A stretch of 64,000 nt of DNA, from contig CBDBCU010000006.1 of the NCBI GenBank assembly GCA_965203435.1, forward strand, positions 1 to 64,000, in the 5' to 3' direction. Numbering within the stretch: the stretch's first letter is position 1; every line of letters starts with the position of its first letter. The notes beneath the pieces were generated by a model. The model was not told the DNA's origin. It searched no databases and worked only from the letters and a program-made list of their open reading frames with translations. A program made the translations under genes and the position numbers. Source of the DNA: CBDBCU01 sp965203435 (lineage in GTDB: Bacteria; Chloroflexota; Dehalococcoidia; Lucifugimonadales; UBA3495). Shown one piece after another: positions 16,873 to 24,158 of this stretch.

Positions 16873-17061
16873 TTAGGCGGCCTGGCGCTCCAAGCCGGTC
16901 AGGGCCGGTTGCGCCCGGCGGGACGGCGTAGCGGCCTTGACCGCCGTCGCCGGCAGATCCCGGGTGAACCCGCACTGCAAGCAGTTGAAATACCGGCCGT
17001 AGATGTCCGTGGCCAGGTACAGGTCGCCGTGGCACTTGGGGCAGCCCTTGAACTTAATCAT
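16873..17061 (-). CDS. Small zinc-ribbon protein under heat-shock control
   Basis: A 62-residue protein starting MIKFKGCPKCHGDLYLATD and continuing FNCLQCGF. Two CxxC knuckles about 18 residues apart define a zinc ribbon, with a basic Ala/Pro-rich tail behind. ATG 17061 has GAGGAGG nine bases upstream. Its promoter (17131-17159) is the mirror image of the hspR promoter and overlaps the same operator, so it is very likely repressed by HspR and induced by heat shock. A clear terminator follows. Its biochemical role is unknown; RNA, DNA or protein binding are all possible for a ribbon of this size. Confidence 0.8.
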   Translation of the reverse strand: MIKFKGCPKCHGDLYLATDIYGRYFNCLQCGFTRDLPATAVKAATPSRRAQPALTGLERQAA

Positions 17062-17130
17062 CGCCTTGCACCTCCTCAATCAGGCTGGGCGATTTCCTTG
17101 CCTTTTTCCTTTTTGCTTTAACTCGGCTAC

Positions 17131-17159
17131 ATAATACACCTTGACACAAGGGATGTCAA
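17131..17159 (-). promoter_or_regulatory. Promoter of the zinc-ribbon gene
   Basis: Minus strand: TTGACA (17159-17154), 17-bp spacer, TATTAT (17136-17131). The -35 box is part of the right half of the palindromic operator. Confidence 0.8.
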
Positions 17160-17160
17160 G
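17140..17160. promoter_or_regulatory. HAIR-like HspR operator
   Basis: CTTGACA (17140-17146), seven bases, TGTCAAG (17154-17160). The known HspR site (HAIR) is CTTGAGT-N7-ACTCAAG, so geometry and outer bases agree exactly. Both divergent -35 boxes lie inside the half-sites. Confidence 0.85.
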
Positions 17161-17169
17161 CCTTATTAT
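17141..17169 (+). promoter_or_regulatory. Promoter of hspR-grpE-dnaK
   Basis: TTGACA (17141-17146), 17-bp spacer, TATTAT (17164-17169). The -35 box is part of the left half of the operator. Confidence 0.85.
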
Positions 17170-17219
17170 ATATTTTAGTAACGATTGCTCAGCCTTGCTT
17201 GATCGGAGGGGCCGCCGCT

Positions 17220-17732
17220 ATGGATGAAAGGATCCGTTTCCGGGTGGGAACGCAAACCGCCGAACCGGCCGCCAAGGCCGATTTCCACATACCGCCGCCC
17301 CCGCCCACGGCGGCGGAGCTGGCCCCGACCGCCGCGCCGGCGGCGGCCGGCAGCAACGCCGGCGGCGGCCCGGATACCGAAGTGGCCGGCGTCTATATCA
17401 TCAGCGTCGCCGCCCGCATCCTGGATATGCACCCCCAAACCCTCCGCAAGTATGAACGGCTGGGCCTGATTAACCCCGGCCGCACCGTCGGAATGTTGCG
17501 CCTCTACTCCCGGGAGGACATCCGCCAGGTTTTCCTCATCCGCCACTTGATGGAAAACCTGGGCCTGAACCTGGCCGGAGTGGAGTTTGCCCTGAATCTG
17601 GTGGAAAACCTCCAGGGCTTTCAGGGCTGGCTGCAAGCCGCCGCCCGGGGAACGGCGTTGGAACCGGCTATCCCTCCGGCCATGGCCCAACTTTTCCGCA
17701 ACCTGAACCTGCCCCAGCCGGCGGAGGATTAG
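17220..17732 (+). CDS. hspR: HspR-type MerR-family heat-shock repressor
   Basis: A 170-residue DNA-binding repressor. After a disordered Pro/Ala-rich N-terminus (about residues 20-55) comes the MerR winged helix: VYIISVAARILDMHPQTLRKYERLGLINPGRT, then RLYSREDIRQV and LGLNLAGVEFALNL, all close to actinobacterial HspR. HspR represses the dnaK operon together with DnaK. ATG 17220 follows a GGAGGGG site. It is the first gene of hspR-grpE-dnaK, unlike Streptomyces, where hspR is last. The operator in its promoter implies autoregulation. Confidence 0.88.
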   Translation: MDERIRFRVGTQTAEPAAKADFHIPPPPPTAAELAPTAAPAAAGSNAGGGPDTEVAGVYIISVAARILDMHPQTLRKYERLGLINPGRTVGMLRLYSREDIRQVFLIRHLMENLGLNLAGVEFALNLVENLQGFQGWLQAAARGTALEPAIPPAMAQLFRNLNLPQPAED

Positions 17733-17777
17733 CCGCCGAATCAACCGGTATCCCTTGCCGGTTCCGTTGCGGCGGTT

Positions 17778-17935
17778 CATCCTTCAACAAGTTCAGGATG
17801 AGCGGGGGGTGGGGCCAACCCGTTCAGGATGACCCGGCAACGGGTTTAGGATGAGCGGGGGTGGGGCCAACCCGTTCAGGATGACCCGGCAAATCAGTTC
17901 AGGATGACCCGGCAACCAGTTTCCGGGTGCGCGGA
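17778..17935. repeat. R2 motif and derived direct repeats between hspR and grpE
   Basis: An inverse R2 motif (17778-17802) is followed by several degenerate repeats of GTTCAGGATGACCCGGCAA and GGTGGGGCCAACCCGTTCAG, which lengthen the intercistronic gap to 258 bases. Confidence 0.65.
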
Positions 17936-17990
17936 TACAACGGAACCGAATCGGCTAACGGCCCAATTTACAGAAAGGTGGATTGCCCTT

Positions 17991-18590
17991 ATGACTGACG
18001 GCGAAAAGGACGACGCTTTCCCCAACCCGGAGCCGGCGGCGGAGCAGCGCCCGGCCTTTGACTACTATATGGATTCCGACCCGGACTATCTGGCCGACCT
18101 GCCTCCGGAGGAGCAGCTTTCTATTCTGGCTACGGCGGTAGCGCAATCCCGCCGGGAAATCGCCGAAACCCGGGATATGGCCCACCGGGCCCGGGCCGAC
18201 CTGGAAAATCTGCGCAAACGCACCGAGGAGGAACGCGTCCTCATCCGCCTCGACGCCAACCGCCGGCTGATTGTCAACCTGCTGCCGGCCCTGGACGAGC
18301 TGGAACTGGCAATCAGCCACAGCGCCGGCGCCGAGGACGCCGCCGCCGCGGCCCAATCCCTGATCGAGGGCGTCAAGCTGATTCACCGCAAGGCTTTCGG
18401 CATCCTGGAGGCTGAGGGTCTGTCCCGCATTGAAACCGTGGGCGCGCCCTTTGACCCGGTACAACACGAGGCCGTGGGCGTCGTGGATGATAGCGGCCAG
18501 CCCTCCGGCTATGTGGTCGAGGTCGTCCGCAACGGCTATCGCCTGCGCGACCGGGTCATCCAGGCCGCCCAGGTCGTAGTGTCCAAGTAA
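17991..18590 (+). CDS. grpE: Nucleotide exchange factor GrpE
   Basis: A 199-residue GrpE, the ADP/ATP exchange factor of DnaK. An acidic disordered N-terminus leads into a long helix (SRREIAETRDMAHRARADLENLRKRTEEE), then LLPALDELELAI and the C-terminal beta domain with GAPFDPVQHEAVGVV and VVEVVRNGYRLRDRVIQAAQVVVSK, the family signature. ATG 17991 follows AAAGGTGG. It is the second gene of the heat-shock operon, 81 bases before dnaK. Confidence 0.95.
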   Translation: MTDGEKDDAFPNPEPAAEQRPAFDYYMDSDPDYLADLPPEEQLSILATAVAQSRREIAETRDMAHRARADLENLRKRTEEERVLIRLDANRRLIVNLLPALDELELAISHSAGAEDAAAAAQSLIEGVKLIHRKAFGILEAEGLSRIETVGAPFDPVQHEAVGVVDDSGQPSGYVVEVVRNGYRLRDRVIQAAQVVVSK

Positions 18591-18671
18591 CCGGCCGGCG
18601 GCTTTTGCCTTTCCCGGCAAAAAGCCCCGGCCCCACGCAACATTGCAAAACGCAGTCAAGGAGTAACGGAA

Positions 18672-20585
18672 ATGGCAAAAGTCCTGGGCATAGACTTGGG
18701 TACCACCAACTCGGTGGCGGCGGTGATCGACGCCGGCGAGCCGCTGGTGGTGGAAAACGCCGAAGGGGCGCGCATTACCCCCTCGGTAGTGGCGGTCAAC
18801 GCCCGCAGCGATGAGCGCTATGTGGGCCAGGTCGCCAAACGGCAGTCGGTGACCAATCCGGAAAACACCATCTTTTCGGTCAAGCGGCTGATGGGCCGCA
18901 AATACAGCGATGGCGAAGTGCAGGGGGCCTTGGGCAAACTGCCTTACAAGGTCGTCCAGGCCGCCAATGGCGACGCCCACGTCGAAATGGCCGGCAAGCC
19001 CTACGCCCCGCCGCAGATTTCCTCTTTCGTCCTCCAGAAAATCCGCCAGGACGCCGAGGCCAAACTGGGCGAAAAAATCCGCCAGGCGGTCATCACCGTG
19101 CCGGCCTACTTTAACGACGCCCAGCGCCAGGCCACCAAGGATGCCGGGGCCATCGCCGGCCTGGATGTGCTGCGGATTGTCAACGAACCCACCGCCGCCG
19201 CCCTCGACTACGGGCTGGACAAAAAGCAGGAGGAGGCCACGATCGCCGTCTTTGACCTGGGCGGCGGCACCTTCGACATTACCATCCTGCAACTGGGCGA
19301 CGGCGTCTTTGAGGTCAAATCCACCAACGGCGACACCTACCTGGGCGGCGACGACTTCGATCAGAAAGTTCTGGATTGGCTGATTGGCGAGTTCCGTCAG
19401 GAAACCGGCATTGACCTGGGCAACGACCGCATGGCTTTGCAGCGCCTGCGGGATGCGGCGGAACGGGCCAAGATCGAGCTGTCCAGCACCCTGGAATCGG
19501 AAATCAACCTGCCCTTTATCACCGCCGATGCCAACGGCCCCCAGCACCTGGTCAAGCCGCTGAGCCGGGCTCGGCTGGAGCAGCTGGTCAGCGGCCTGAT
19601 TGACCAAGTAGCCGGCCCCTGCCGCCAAGCCTTGACCGACGCCGGCGCGGCCGCTGGGGATATTGACGAGGTTATCCTGGTCGGCGGAATGACCCGGATG
19701 CCGGCGGTGCAGGAAAAGGTCAAAGCCATCTTTGGGCAGGAACCCAGCCGCGCGGTGAATCCGGATGAAGTGGTAGCCCGCGGCGCGGCCATCCAGGCCG
19801 GGGTGCAGACCGGGGAAGTCGGCGGCATCGTGCTGCTGGATGTTACCCCCCTGACCCTGGGCCTGGAAACCCTGGGCAGCGTGATGACTACCCTGATTGC
19901 CCGCAACACTACCATCCCCACCAAGAAAACCGAAACCTTTACCACGGCCGCCGATGGGCAAACCAGCGTGGACATCCATGTCCTGCAAGGGGAGCGCCCT
20001 ATGGCCGCCGACAACAAATCCATCGGCCGGTTTATCCTGGACGGGCTGCTGCCGGCCCCCCGCGGCGTGCCGCAGGTGGATGTTACCTTTGACATTGACG
20101 CCAACGGCATCCTCAGCGTTTCGGCCCAGGACAAGGCTACCGGCAAGGAACAGCGCATCGTCATTCAGCCCAGTTCCGGCCTGTCCAAGGATGACATCGG
20201 CCGGATGGTGGACGAAGCCCAGGCTCACGAGGCCGAGGATCAGCGGCGGCGGGCCGAAGTGGAAACCCGCAATCAGGCCGATTCCCTGGTCTATTCCACC
20301 GAAAAGCTGCTCCAGGAAAATGCCGACAAAGTGCCGGCCGACCTGAAAGCGGAAGTGGAGGGCAAAATCGCCGCCCTGAAAACCGCCGTCAATGCCAACA
20401 ATGTGGCGGAAATGCAGACGGCCATGGCCGACCTGAACGATACCATGCAGCGGCTGGGGCAGGCGGTATATGGGCAGCCCGGCGGTGGCGCGGCTCCCGG
20501 AGCCGGAGCTGATATGCCCGGCGGCGGCGCGGCGGACGCCGGGCCGGACGCCGACACGGTGGAGGGCGAATTCCGGGAAGTCTGA
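18672..20585 (+). CDS. dnaK: Chaperone DnaK (Hsp70)
   Basis: A 637-residue ATP-dependent chaperone. It has the Hsp70 signatures IDLGTTNS (residues 6-13), FDLGGGTFDIT (near 190) and VILVGGMTRMPAVQ (near 335). The substrate-binding domain starts at LLDVTPLTLGLET, and a Gly/Ala/Pro-rich tail precedes the end VEGEFREV. The length is normal. ATG 18672 follows AAGGAG. As third gene of the operon it closes the HspR feedback loop, since DnaK is the known co-repressor of HspR. No dnaJ follows. Confidence 0.97.
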   Translation: MAKVLGIDLGTTNSVAAVIDAGEPLVVENAEGARITPSVVAVNARSDERYVGQVAKRQSVTNPENTIFSVKRLMGRKYSDGEVQGALGKLPYKVVQAANGDAHVEMAGKPYAPPQISSFVLQKIRQDAEAKLGEKIRQAVITVPAYFNDAQRQATKDAGAIAGLDVLRIVNEPTAAALDYGLDKKQEEATIAVFDLGGGTFDITILQLGDGVFEVKSTNGDTYLGGDDFDQKVLDWLIGEFRQETGIDLGNDRMALQRLRDAAERAKIELSSTLESEINLPFITADANGPQHLVKPLSRARLEQLVSGLIDQVAGPCRQALTDAGAAAGDIDEVILVGGMTRMPAVQEKVKAIFGQEPSRAVNPDEVVARGAAIQAGVQTGEVGGIVLLDVTPLTLGLETLGSVMTTLIARNTTIPTKKTETFTTAADGQTSVDIHVLQGERPMAADNKSIGRFILDGLLPAPRGVPQVDVTFDIDANGILSVSAQDKATGKEQRIVIQPSSGLSKDDIGRMVDEAQAHEAEDQRRRAEVETRNQADSLVYSTEKLLQENADKVPADLKAEVEGKIAALKTAVNANNVAEMQTAMADLNDTMQRLGQAVYGQPGGGAAPGAGADMPGGGAADAGPDADTVEGEFREV

Positions 20586-20703
20586 AAATCCTTGCAAAAA
20601 TCGTACCGGCTTGCCGTCGGGTGTGCTATAATAGGTTATGGCCTGCCGACGGCGCCGGGTTTCCAAATCCATCCCAGTCAGGGCCAACCGGAGAGAGGGA
20701 GTT

Positions 20704-20988
20704 ATGAACGCCAAAGATAGCGCGGACCAGGGGGTCTTGGGGAACGACAATGCCTATCGGGTGGCGGGGATTGAGCAGTCCCTGACGCCGTTGCAGTACC
20801 ACTACCTGAGCCTGTTGCAGCGCCTGATTGCCCTCAAAAACGATTACCAGACCGACCCGGACTACGCGGCTTGGCTGATGACCGCCATCAAGAAGGCCAT
20901 CTATTCCACCCTGCGCGACTGCATCGAAGCCAACATCGGGGACGCCGCCAAAACCCTCTTGGGCCAGCAGGAACACCAGGTGAACTAA
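20704..20988 (+). CDS. Small hypothetical protein downstream of dnaK
   Basis: A 94-residue, mostly helical soluble protein (SLTPLQYHYLSLLQRLIALKNDY... AAWLMTAIKKAIYSTLRDCIEANIG) with no recognised family. ATG 20704 follows GGAGAGAGGGAG. An in-frame ATG at 20638 lies five bases after TATAAT (20627-20632) and could serve a leaderless transcript, but the internal site looks stronger. The gene ends before a strong terminator. Confidence 0.65.
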   Translation: MNAKDSADQGVLGNDNAYRVAGIEQSLTPLQYHYLSLLQRLIALKNDYQTDPDYAAWLMTAIKKAIYSTLRDCIEANIGDAAKTLLGQQEHQVN

Positions 20989-21040
20989 CCCGGCTTGCCC
21001 GGTTCGGTTCCCCGGCAATCCCCAGCGCCAACGGTTTTAA

Positions 21041-21076
21041 GGGGCCAGCCCGCATAGCGGGTTGGCCCCGGTTTTT
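21041..21076 (+). terminator. Rho-independent terminator
   Basis: GGGGCCAGCCCGC (21041-21053) pairs with GCGGGTTGGCCCC (21057-21069) with one G-T pair and a three-base loop, followed by GGTTTTT. Confidence 0.85.
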
Positions 21077-21122
21077 GTGGTTTAGGGATGGCGGGAAAAA
21101 CCCGGTACACTGACCGGACGGG

Positions 21123-21251
21123 CTACCAAGGGGAAAAGGGTTCGAAAAGCTGGCAGGAAGTCAAACCGACCGGGCAAGTAGCGTCGGCAAAGACCAAGGA
21201 AAGATAGATTAACACAGCGACCACGGCAACCTTGCCAATTATTACCAGCAT
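21123..21251 (-). CDS. EPFSPW membrane peptide A
   Basis: A 42-residue peptide: one hydrophobic helix (MLVIIGKVAVVAVLIYLSLV), then FADATCPVGLTSCQLFEPFSPW. It shares with peptides B and C the order helix, D-A/V-T-C, six residues, C-x-L-Y/F and the invariant end EPFSPW. The two cysteines could form a disulfide outside the membrane. The lead-in GGGGGTAAA before ATG 21251 is nearly identical to that of peptide B. Last gene of a four-gene operon; function unknown. Confidence 0.7.
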   Translation of the reverse strand: MLVIIGKVAVVAVLIYLSLVFADATCPVGLTSCQLFEPFSPW

Positions 21252-21295
21252 TTTACCCCCGGTCGGCCGGATTAGGAAGCCACCCGGCCCAACCC

Positions 21296-21433
21296 CTACC
21301 AAGGGGAAAAGGGTTCGTACAGCTCGCACGACTTGAGTCCCTCCGGACAGGTAACGTCCAGCATTACGAGGGACAGATAAATCCCGGCGGCAATCAAGCC
21401 GATCACGGCAATTTTGCCAACTACGGCCCGCAT
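21296..21433 (-). CDS. EPFSPW membrane peptide B
   Basis: A 45-residue peptide starting MRAVVGKIAVIGLIAAGIYL, one transmembrane helix, then MLDVTCPEGLKSCELYEPFSPW. The 5' region and 3' end (CCAAGGGGAAAAGGGTTC on the plus strand) are repeated in peptides A and C, so the unit multiplied by tandem duplication and then diverged in the helix while keeping the cysteines and the tail. ATG 21433 follows GGGGGGTAAA. Confidence 0.7.
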   Translation of the reverse strand: MRAVVGKIAVIGLIAAGIYLSLVMLDVTCPEGLKSCELYEPFSPW

Positions 21434-21479
21434 TTTACCCCCCGGTCGACCGGATTAGGAAAGCCGCCCGTACCAGCCT

Positions 21480-21599
21480 CTACCAAGGGGAAAAGGGTTC
21501 GTACAGCTCGCATACCGTCAAGGCCGGGGTGCAGGTAGCGTCCACCAGAACCAGGCACACGTAGGCGAACAAGACAAAGCCGCTGACTACTACCCACAT
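21480..21599 (-). CDS. EPFSPW membrane peptide C
   Basis: A 39-residue peptide starting MWVVVSGFVLFAYVCLVLV, one transmembrane helix, then DATCTPALTVCELYEPFSPW. Its ATG at 21599 is one base past the stop of the 98-residue gene, with GGAGG (21609-21605) inside that gene, so the two are translationally coupled. It has a different N-terminus from A and B but the same tail, and an extra cysteine in the helix. Confidence 0.72.
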   Translation of the reverse strand: MWVVVSGFVLFAYVCLVLVDATCTPALTVCELYEPFSPW

Positions 21600-21600
21600 A

Positions 21601-21897
21601 TTAGCCTCCTTGCTCGTCATCTACGCTGGACCAAAGCCGCTGTACCTGCCGGCTGAGCCACAACACTCCAGCGAAAAATGGAGTGTGCAGCAATATGAAA
21701 AGAAAGGAATACTGAAAGAATTCCCGCCGGGGAATCCTGTTCGCTTGCCAATCCTTCCAAGTCTCTTGGAGGGTAAAGAATAGCAGAACCTCCGCCCCTA
21801 CGCAAAGAGAGGCGGGAATCAGGTAAGCCAGCGATAGGCCGAACAATTTCAGCCATCGCCGCAAGCGTCTTAACCTCTGCTGCCACTCTTTCCCCAT
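21601..21897 (-). CDS. Two-helix membrane protein heading the EPFSPW operon
   Basis: A 98-residue protein with a basic N-terminus (KEWQQRLRRLRRWLK), two transmembrane helices (about residues 20-42 and 64-84) joined by an amphipathic loop, and an acidic tail. No family recognised. The topology suggests both ends in the cytoplasm. The promoter leaves only six bases between -10 box and ATG 21897, so the mRNA should be leaderless. It is followed without gap by three small membrane peptides and is probably their functional partner. Confidence 0.7.
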   Translation of the reverse strand: MGKEWQQRLRRLRRWLKLFGLSLAYLIPASLCVGAEVLLFFTLQETWKDWQANRIPRREFFQYSFLFILLHTPFFAGVLWLSRQVQRLWSSVDDEQGG

Positions 21898-21903
21898 ACC
21901 CCC

Positions 21904-21932
21904 ATCCTACCACATCCAACCCTATTTGTCAG
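21904..21932 (-). promoter_or_regulatory. Promoter of the EPFSPW operon (leaderless)
   Basis: Minus strand: CTGACA (21932-21927), 17-bp spacer, TAGGAT (21909-21904), then six bases to the ATG. Confidence 0.6.
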
Positions 21933-22029
21933 CCGCAGTTTTTCCCCGGCTCCATTGCTTTTGGCGTACTTGTCCGGCAACCAATGCAGGATGGCACATC
22001 CGCCGCCCGTCTTGCCGCCGCCGCCCCCC

Positions 22030-23154
22030 CTAACCCAACCCGTGCCGGGGGAAAACTTCCCTTTTCAGCGCCGCCACGCTTTCCTCGGCGTAGCGGCGAG
22101 CCTCGGCCCTTACTTGCGCCGGAGCTTCCGGGTTTATAGTGTCCCGCAGCGACCGCCGTTGGTATTGGCCGGCCAGAGCGGCGGGAAGGGCGTCCGGCCA
22201 ATCCACGCCCAGCATTACCCCATAGGCCAAAGTCCAGCAGCGGGCTACGGCGTCCAGGTCGTAACCGCCGCCGCCCAAAGCCAGCCAGGGCAATCCCAAC
22301 CGCGCCAACTCTTGAATAACCGCCACATAGCCCCGGGAAGTCAACTGCAAGTGGGTCAACGGGTCACTGTGGTAGCTGTCAATGCCCAACTGCGTTACCA
22401 GCGCATCCGGGGCAAAGGCGCGGATTAACGGCGGCGCTATCTCCCGAAAAGCCCACAGATACAGCTCGTCCTCGGTATAGGGATACAAAGGGATGTTGAC
22501 CGAACAGCCGATGCCGGCCCCGGCCCCGCTTTCCGATACAAAACCCGTCCCCGGAAAGAGGTATTGGCCCGATTCGTGGATGGACAGGGTCAAAACCCGG
22601 GCATCGCCATAGAAAACATTTTGCACTCCGTCGCCGTGATGGGCATCCACATCCACATACGCCACCCGCAAACCCCGGGCCAGCAGGTAGTGGATAGCCA
22701 GGGCCGGGTCGTTGAAAATGCAGAACCCGGCGGCGTGACTGGGCGCGGCGTGATGCAGGCCGCCGGCAATGGAAAAGGCAATATCCCGCTGGCCGCCGGC
22801 TACCAGTTCGGCGGCGGCCAGGGTAGCCCCGGCGCTGAGCCCGGCGGCAGCATACATCCCCGGATAGACCGGATTGTCGCCCATGGCGCTGAAACCGAAC
22901 CGCTCCGGGCGGGCCAGATTCAAGCCGGCGCTGAGGCTGCGGACCGCCGCCACATATTCCGGAGTATGCACCCACTCCAGTTCCTCCTCGGTGGCGGCCC
23001 GAGGGTCAATCAACCGGGAACTGGTGCCGTCAAAAGCGCCGTAGGCCGCCAGCAGTTCGTAGGTATAGCGCAGGCGGGCCGGGCGCATCGGATGGTCAGC
23101 CCGCAGCGTATGACGGGAAAGGGCATCGGCATAAACAAAGGCGGCCCGCGGCAT
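22030..23154 (-). CDS. Histone deacetylase-family protein (AcuC-like)
   Basis: A 374-residue zinc-dependent deacetylase of the arginase/deacetylase superfamily. Bacterial members remove acetyl groups from proteins such as acetyl-CoA synthetase or from polyamines. Active-site motifs are GGLHHAAPSHAAGFCIFND (two His), YVDVDAHHGDGVQNVFYGD (Asp/His zinc ligands) and the C-terminal ALGGGGYDL. ATG 23154 has GGGAGG seven bases upstream. The AcuC-like N-terminus (YADALSRHTLRADHPMRPARL) supports an acetoin-utilisation-type enzyme, but no acu genes are near. Confidence 0.88.
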   Translation of the reverse strand: MPRAAFVYADALSRHTLRADHPMRPARLRYTYELLAAYGAFDGTSSRLIDPRAATEEELEWVHTPEYVAAVRSLSAGLNLARPERFGFSAMGDNPVYPGMYAAAGLSAGATLAAAELVAGGQRDIAFSIAGGLHHAAPSHAAGFCIFNDPALAIHYLLARGLRVAYVDVDAHHGDGVQNVFYGDARVLTLSIHESGQYLFPGTGFVSESGAGAGIGCSVNIPLYPYTEDELYLWAFREIAPPLIRAFAPDALVTQLGIDSYHSDPLTHLQLTSRGYVAVIQELARLGLPWLALGGGGYDLDAVARCWTLAYGVMLGVDWPDALPAALAGQYQRRSLRDTINPEAPAQVRAEARRYAEESVAALKREVFPRHGLG

Positions 23155-23261
23155 CAAATCACCTCCCGCAATCCCAGGGGATAGCTAATGGTAACGGAAT
23201 TCGAGGCAATTGCCTATCCCGGACAACTCCCGCCACCGTCCTTCCCGCCCGCTGCCGCCGT

Positions 23262-23486
23262 CTAGGGCGTGTTCACACTATTTGTTGATACCCCGGATAG
23301 CCCATCCCTTTACTATGTCCTTCCGAGCGTAGCCGAGGAATCTAAAATGCCCGCTATTGACTCCATTTCAAGATTTTTAGATTCCTCGACTACGCTCGGA
23401 AGGACATAGCAGATTGCCCGCAGCTTTCCAATATACCGCCAATCGTCCGGCTTTCTATGCCCGGCATTAGCGTGAACACGCCCTAG
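23262..23486. mobile_element. R4 miniature element with nested R3 element
   Basis: A 225-bp element bounded by CTAGGGCGTGTTCAC (23262-23276) and its exact inverse (23472-23486). It contains no coding capacity. Inside it lies a complete R3 element (23313-23409), evidently a later insertion. The ends resemble terminal inverted repeats of transposons, so a non-autonomous element is likely. Confidence 0.75.
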
Positions 23487-24007
23487 GCATAAAGCAGTTC
23501 CAGGGCTTGGAGGACTTTGCGGGGACGGTGGCGGTTGGCGAACAGGGCGTACCACCAGCCGGCTTCGCAGTCGTGCATTTGGGCGATGGCGGCGGCGAGG
23601 GTCTGACCGCGCCCGGAGGTTTTGCTTTCCTTGACGGCGTGCATCGCCAGCAGCAGCTGGTTGGCGCAGTATTCATTGACCAGGTGATATTCGCCCGGAG
23701 GGAGGTCGTCGGCCCGGGGGCGGAGCCGCTGGCCGGTGTGCTGGTAGAGGATTTGGGAGAGGGCGGGCCAGGCGATGTCGCGGTGGCGGCCGGTCAGGGC
23801 GAGGATGCGGCGGCCGGGGCGGTTTTTGCGGCGGCCGGCCCGGGCGACGGCGATGCGGGCCGCGCCAGTGGGGGTTTGGTCCAGATATAGGGCGTGGGTG
23901 TCCGGCGGCGGATGGTACAGCACGGTGGCGGTTTTGCTTCCTTTCCCCGGCTCCGGGGGCCGGGAGGGTTGGGCGGTTGCCGGTCGGCGGGCATCCTGCC
24001 CGGGCAA
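23483..24007 (-). CDS. Hypothetical protein flanked by repeats (possibly truncated)
   Basis: Up to 174 residues; a low-complexity basic N-terminus precedes a conserved-looking part from VLYHPPPDTHALYLDQ to the end (HDCEAGWWYALFANRHRPRKVLQALELLYA). The C-terminus reminds me of DUF7680-type proteins, a weak recollection. The TAG stop lies in the terminal repeat of the R4 element, and an R3-like element begins 14 bases upstream of the TTG start used here, so both ends may have been reshaped by insertions. A GTG within (VLYHPPP) is an alternative start. Confidence 0.45.
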   Translation of the reverse strand: MPGQDARRPATAQPSRPPEPGKGSKTATVLYHPPPDTHALYLDQTPTGAARIAVARAGRRKNRPGRRILALTGRHRDIAWPALSQILYQHTGQRLRPRADDLPPGEYHLVNEYCANQLLLAMHAVKESKTSGRGQTLAAAIAQMHDCEAGWWYALFANRHRPRKVLQALELLYA

Positions 24008-24020
24008 AGGCCCGCCCCGC

Positions 24021-24121
24021 TACTATGCCCCGCCGAGCGTTCCCAAGGAATCCGGAAAGCCCACCCTGGAATCCCTTTCAAGATTTTCCGATTCCTCGGC
24101 TACGCTCGGAATGACATAGTA
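24021..24121. repeat. Degenerate family R3 element
   Basis: TACTATGCCCCGCCGAGCG... GCTCGGAATGACATAGTA; the left arm has decayed more than the right. It separates two minus-strand genes. Confidence 0.7.
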
Positions 24122-24158
24122 AAGGCGCCGGCTGCCCGGCGATCAATAAATGCGCGCC

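Noticed and set aside
20638..20703. Longer version of the small gene behind dnaK
   Set aside because: The added 22 residues (Arg-rich) look untranslated, and a strong GGAGAGAGGGAG site precedes ATG 20704; a leaderless longer form cannot be fully excluded.
17955..20750. A 931-codon open frame on the minus strand
   Set aside because: It runs antisense to grpE and dnaK, whose protein motifs are unmistakable. Long antisense frames are expected in GC-rich genes and the translation shows no family signal.
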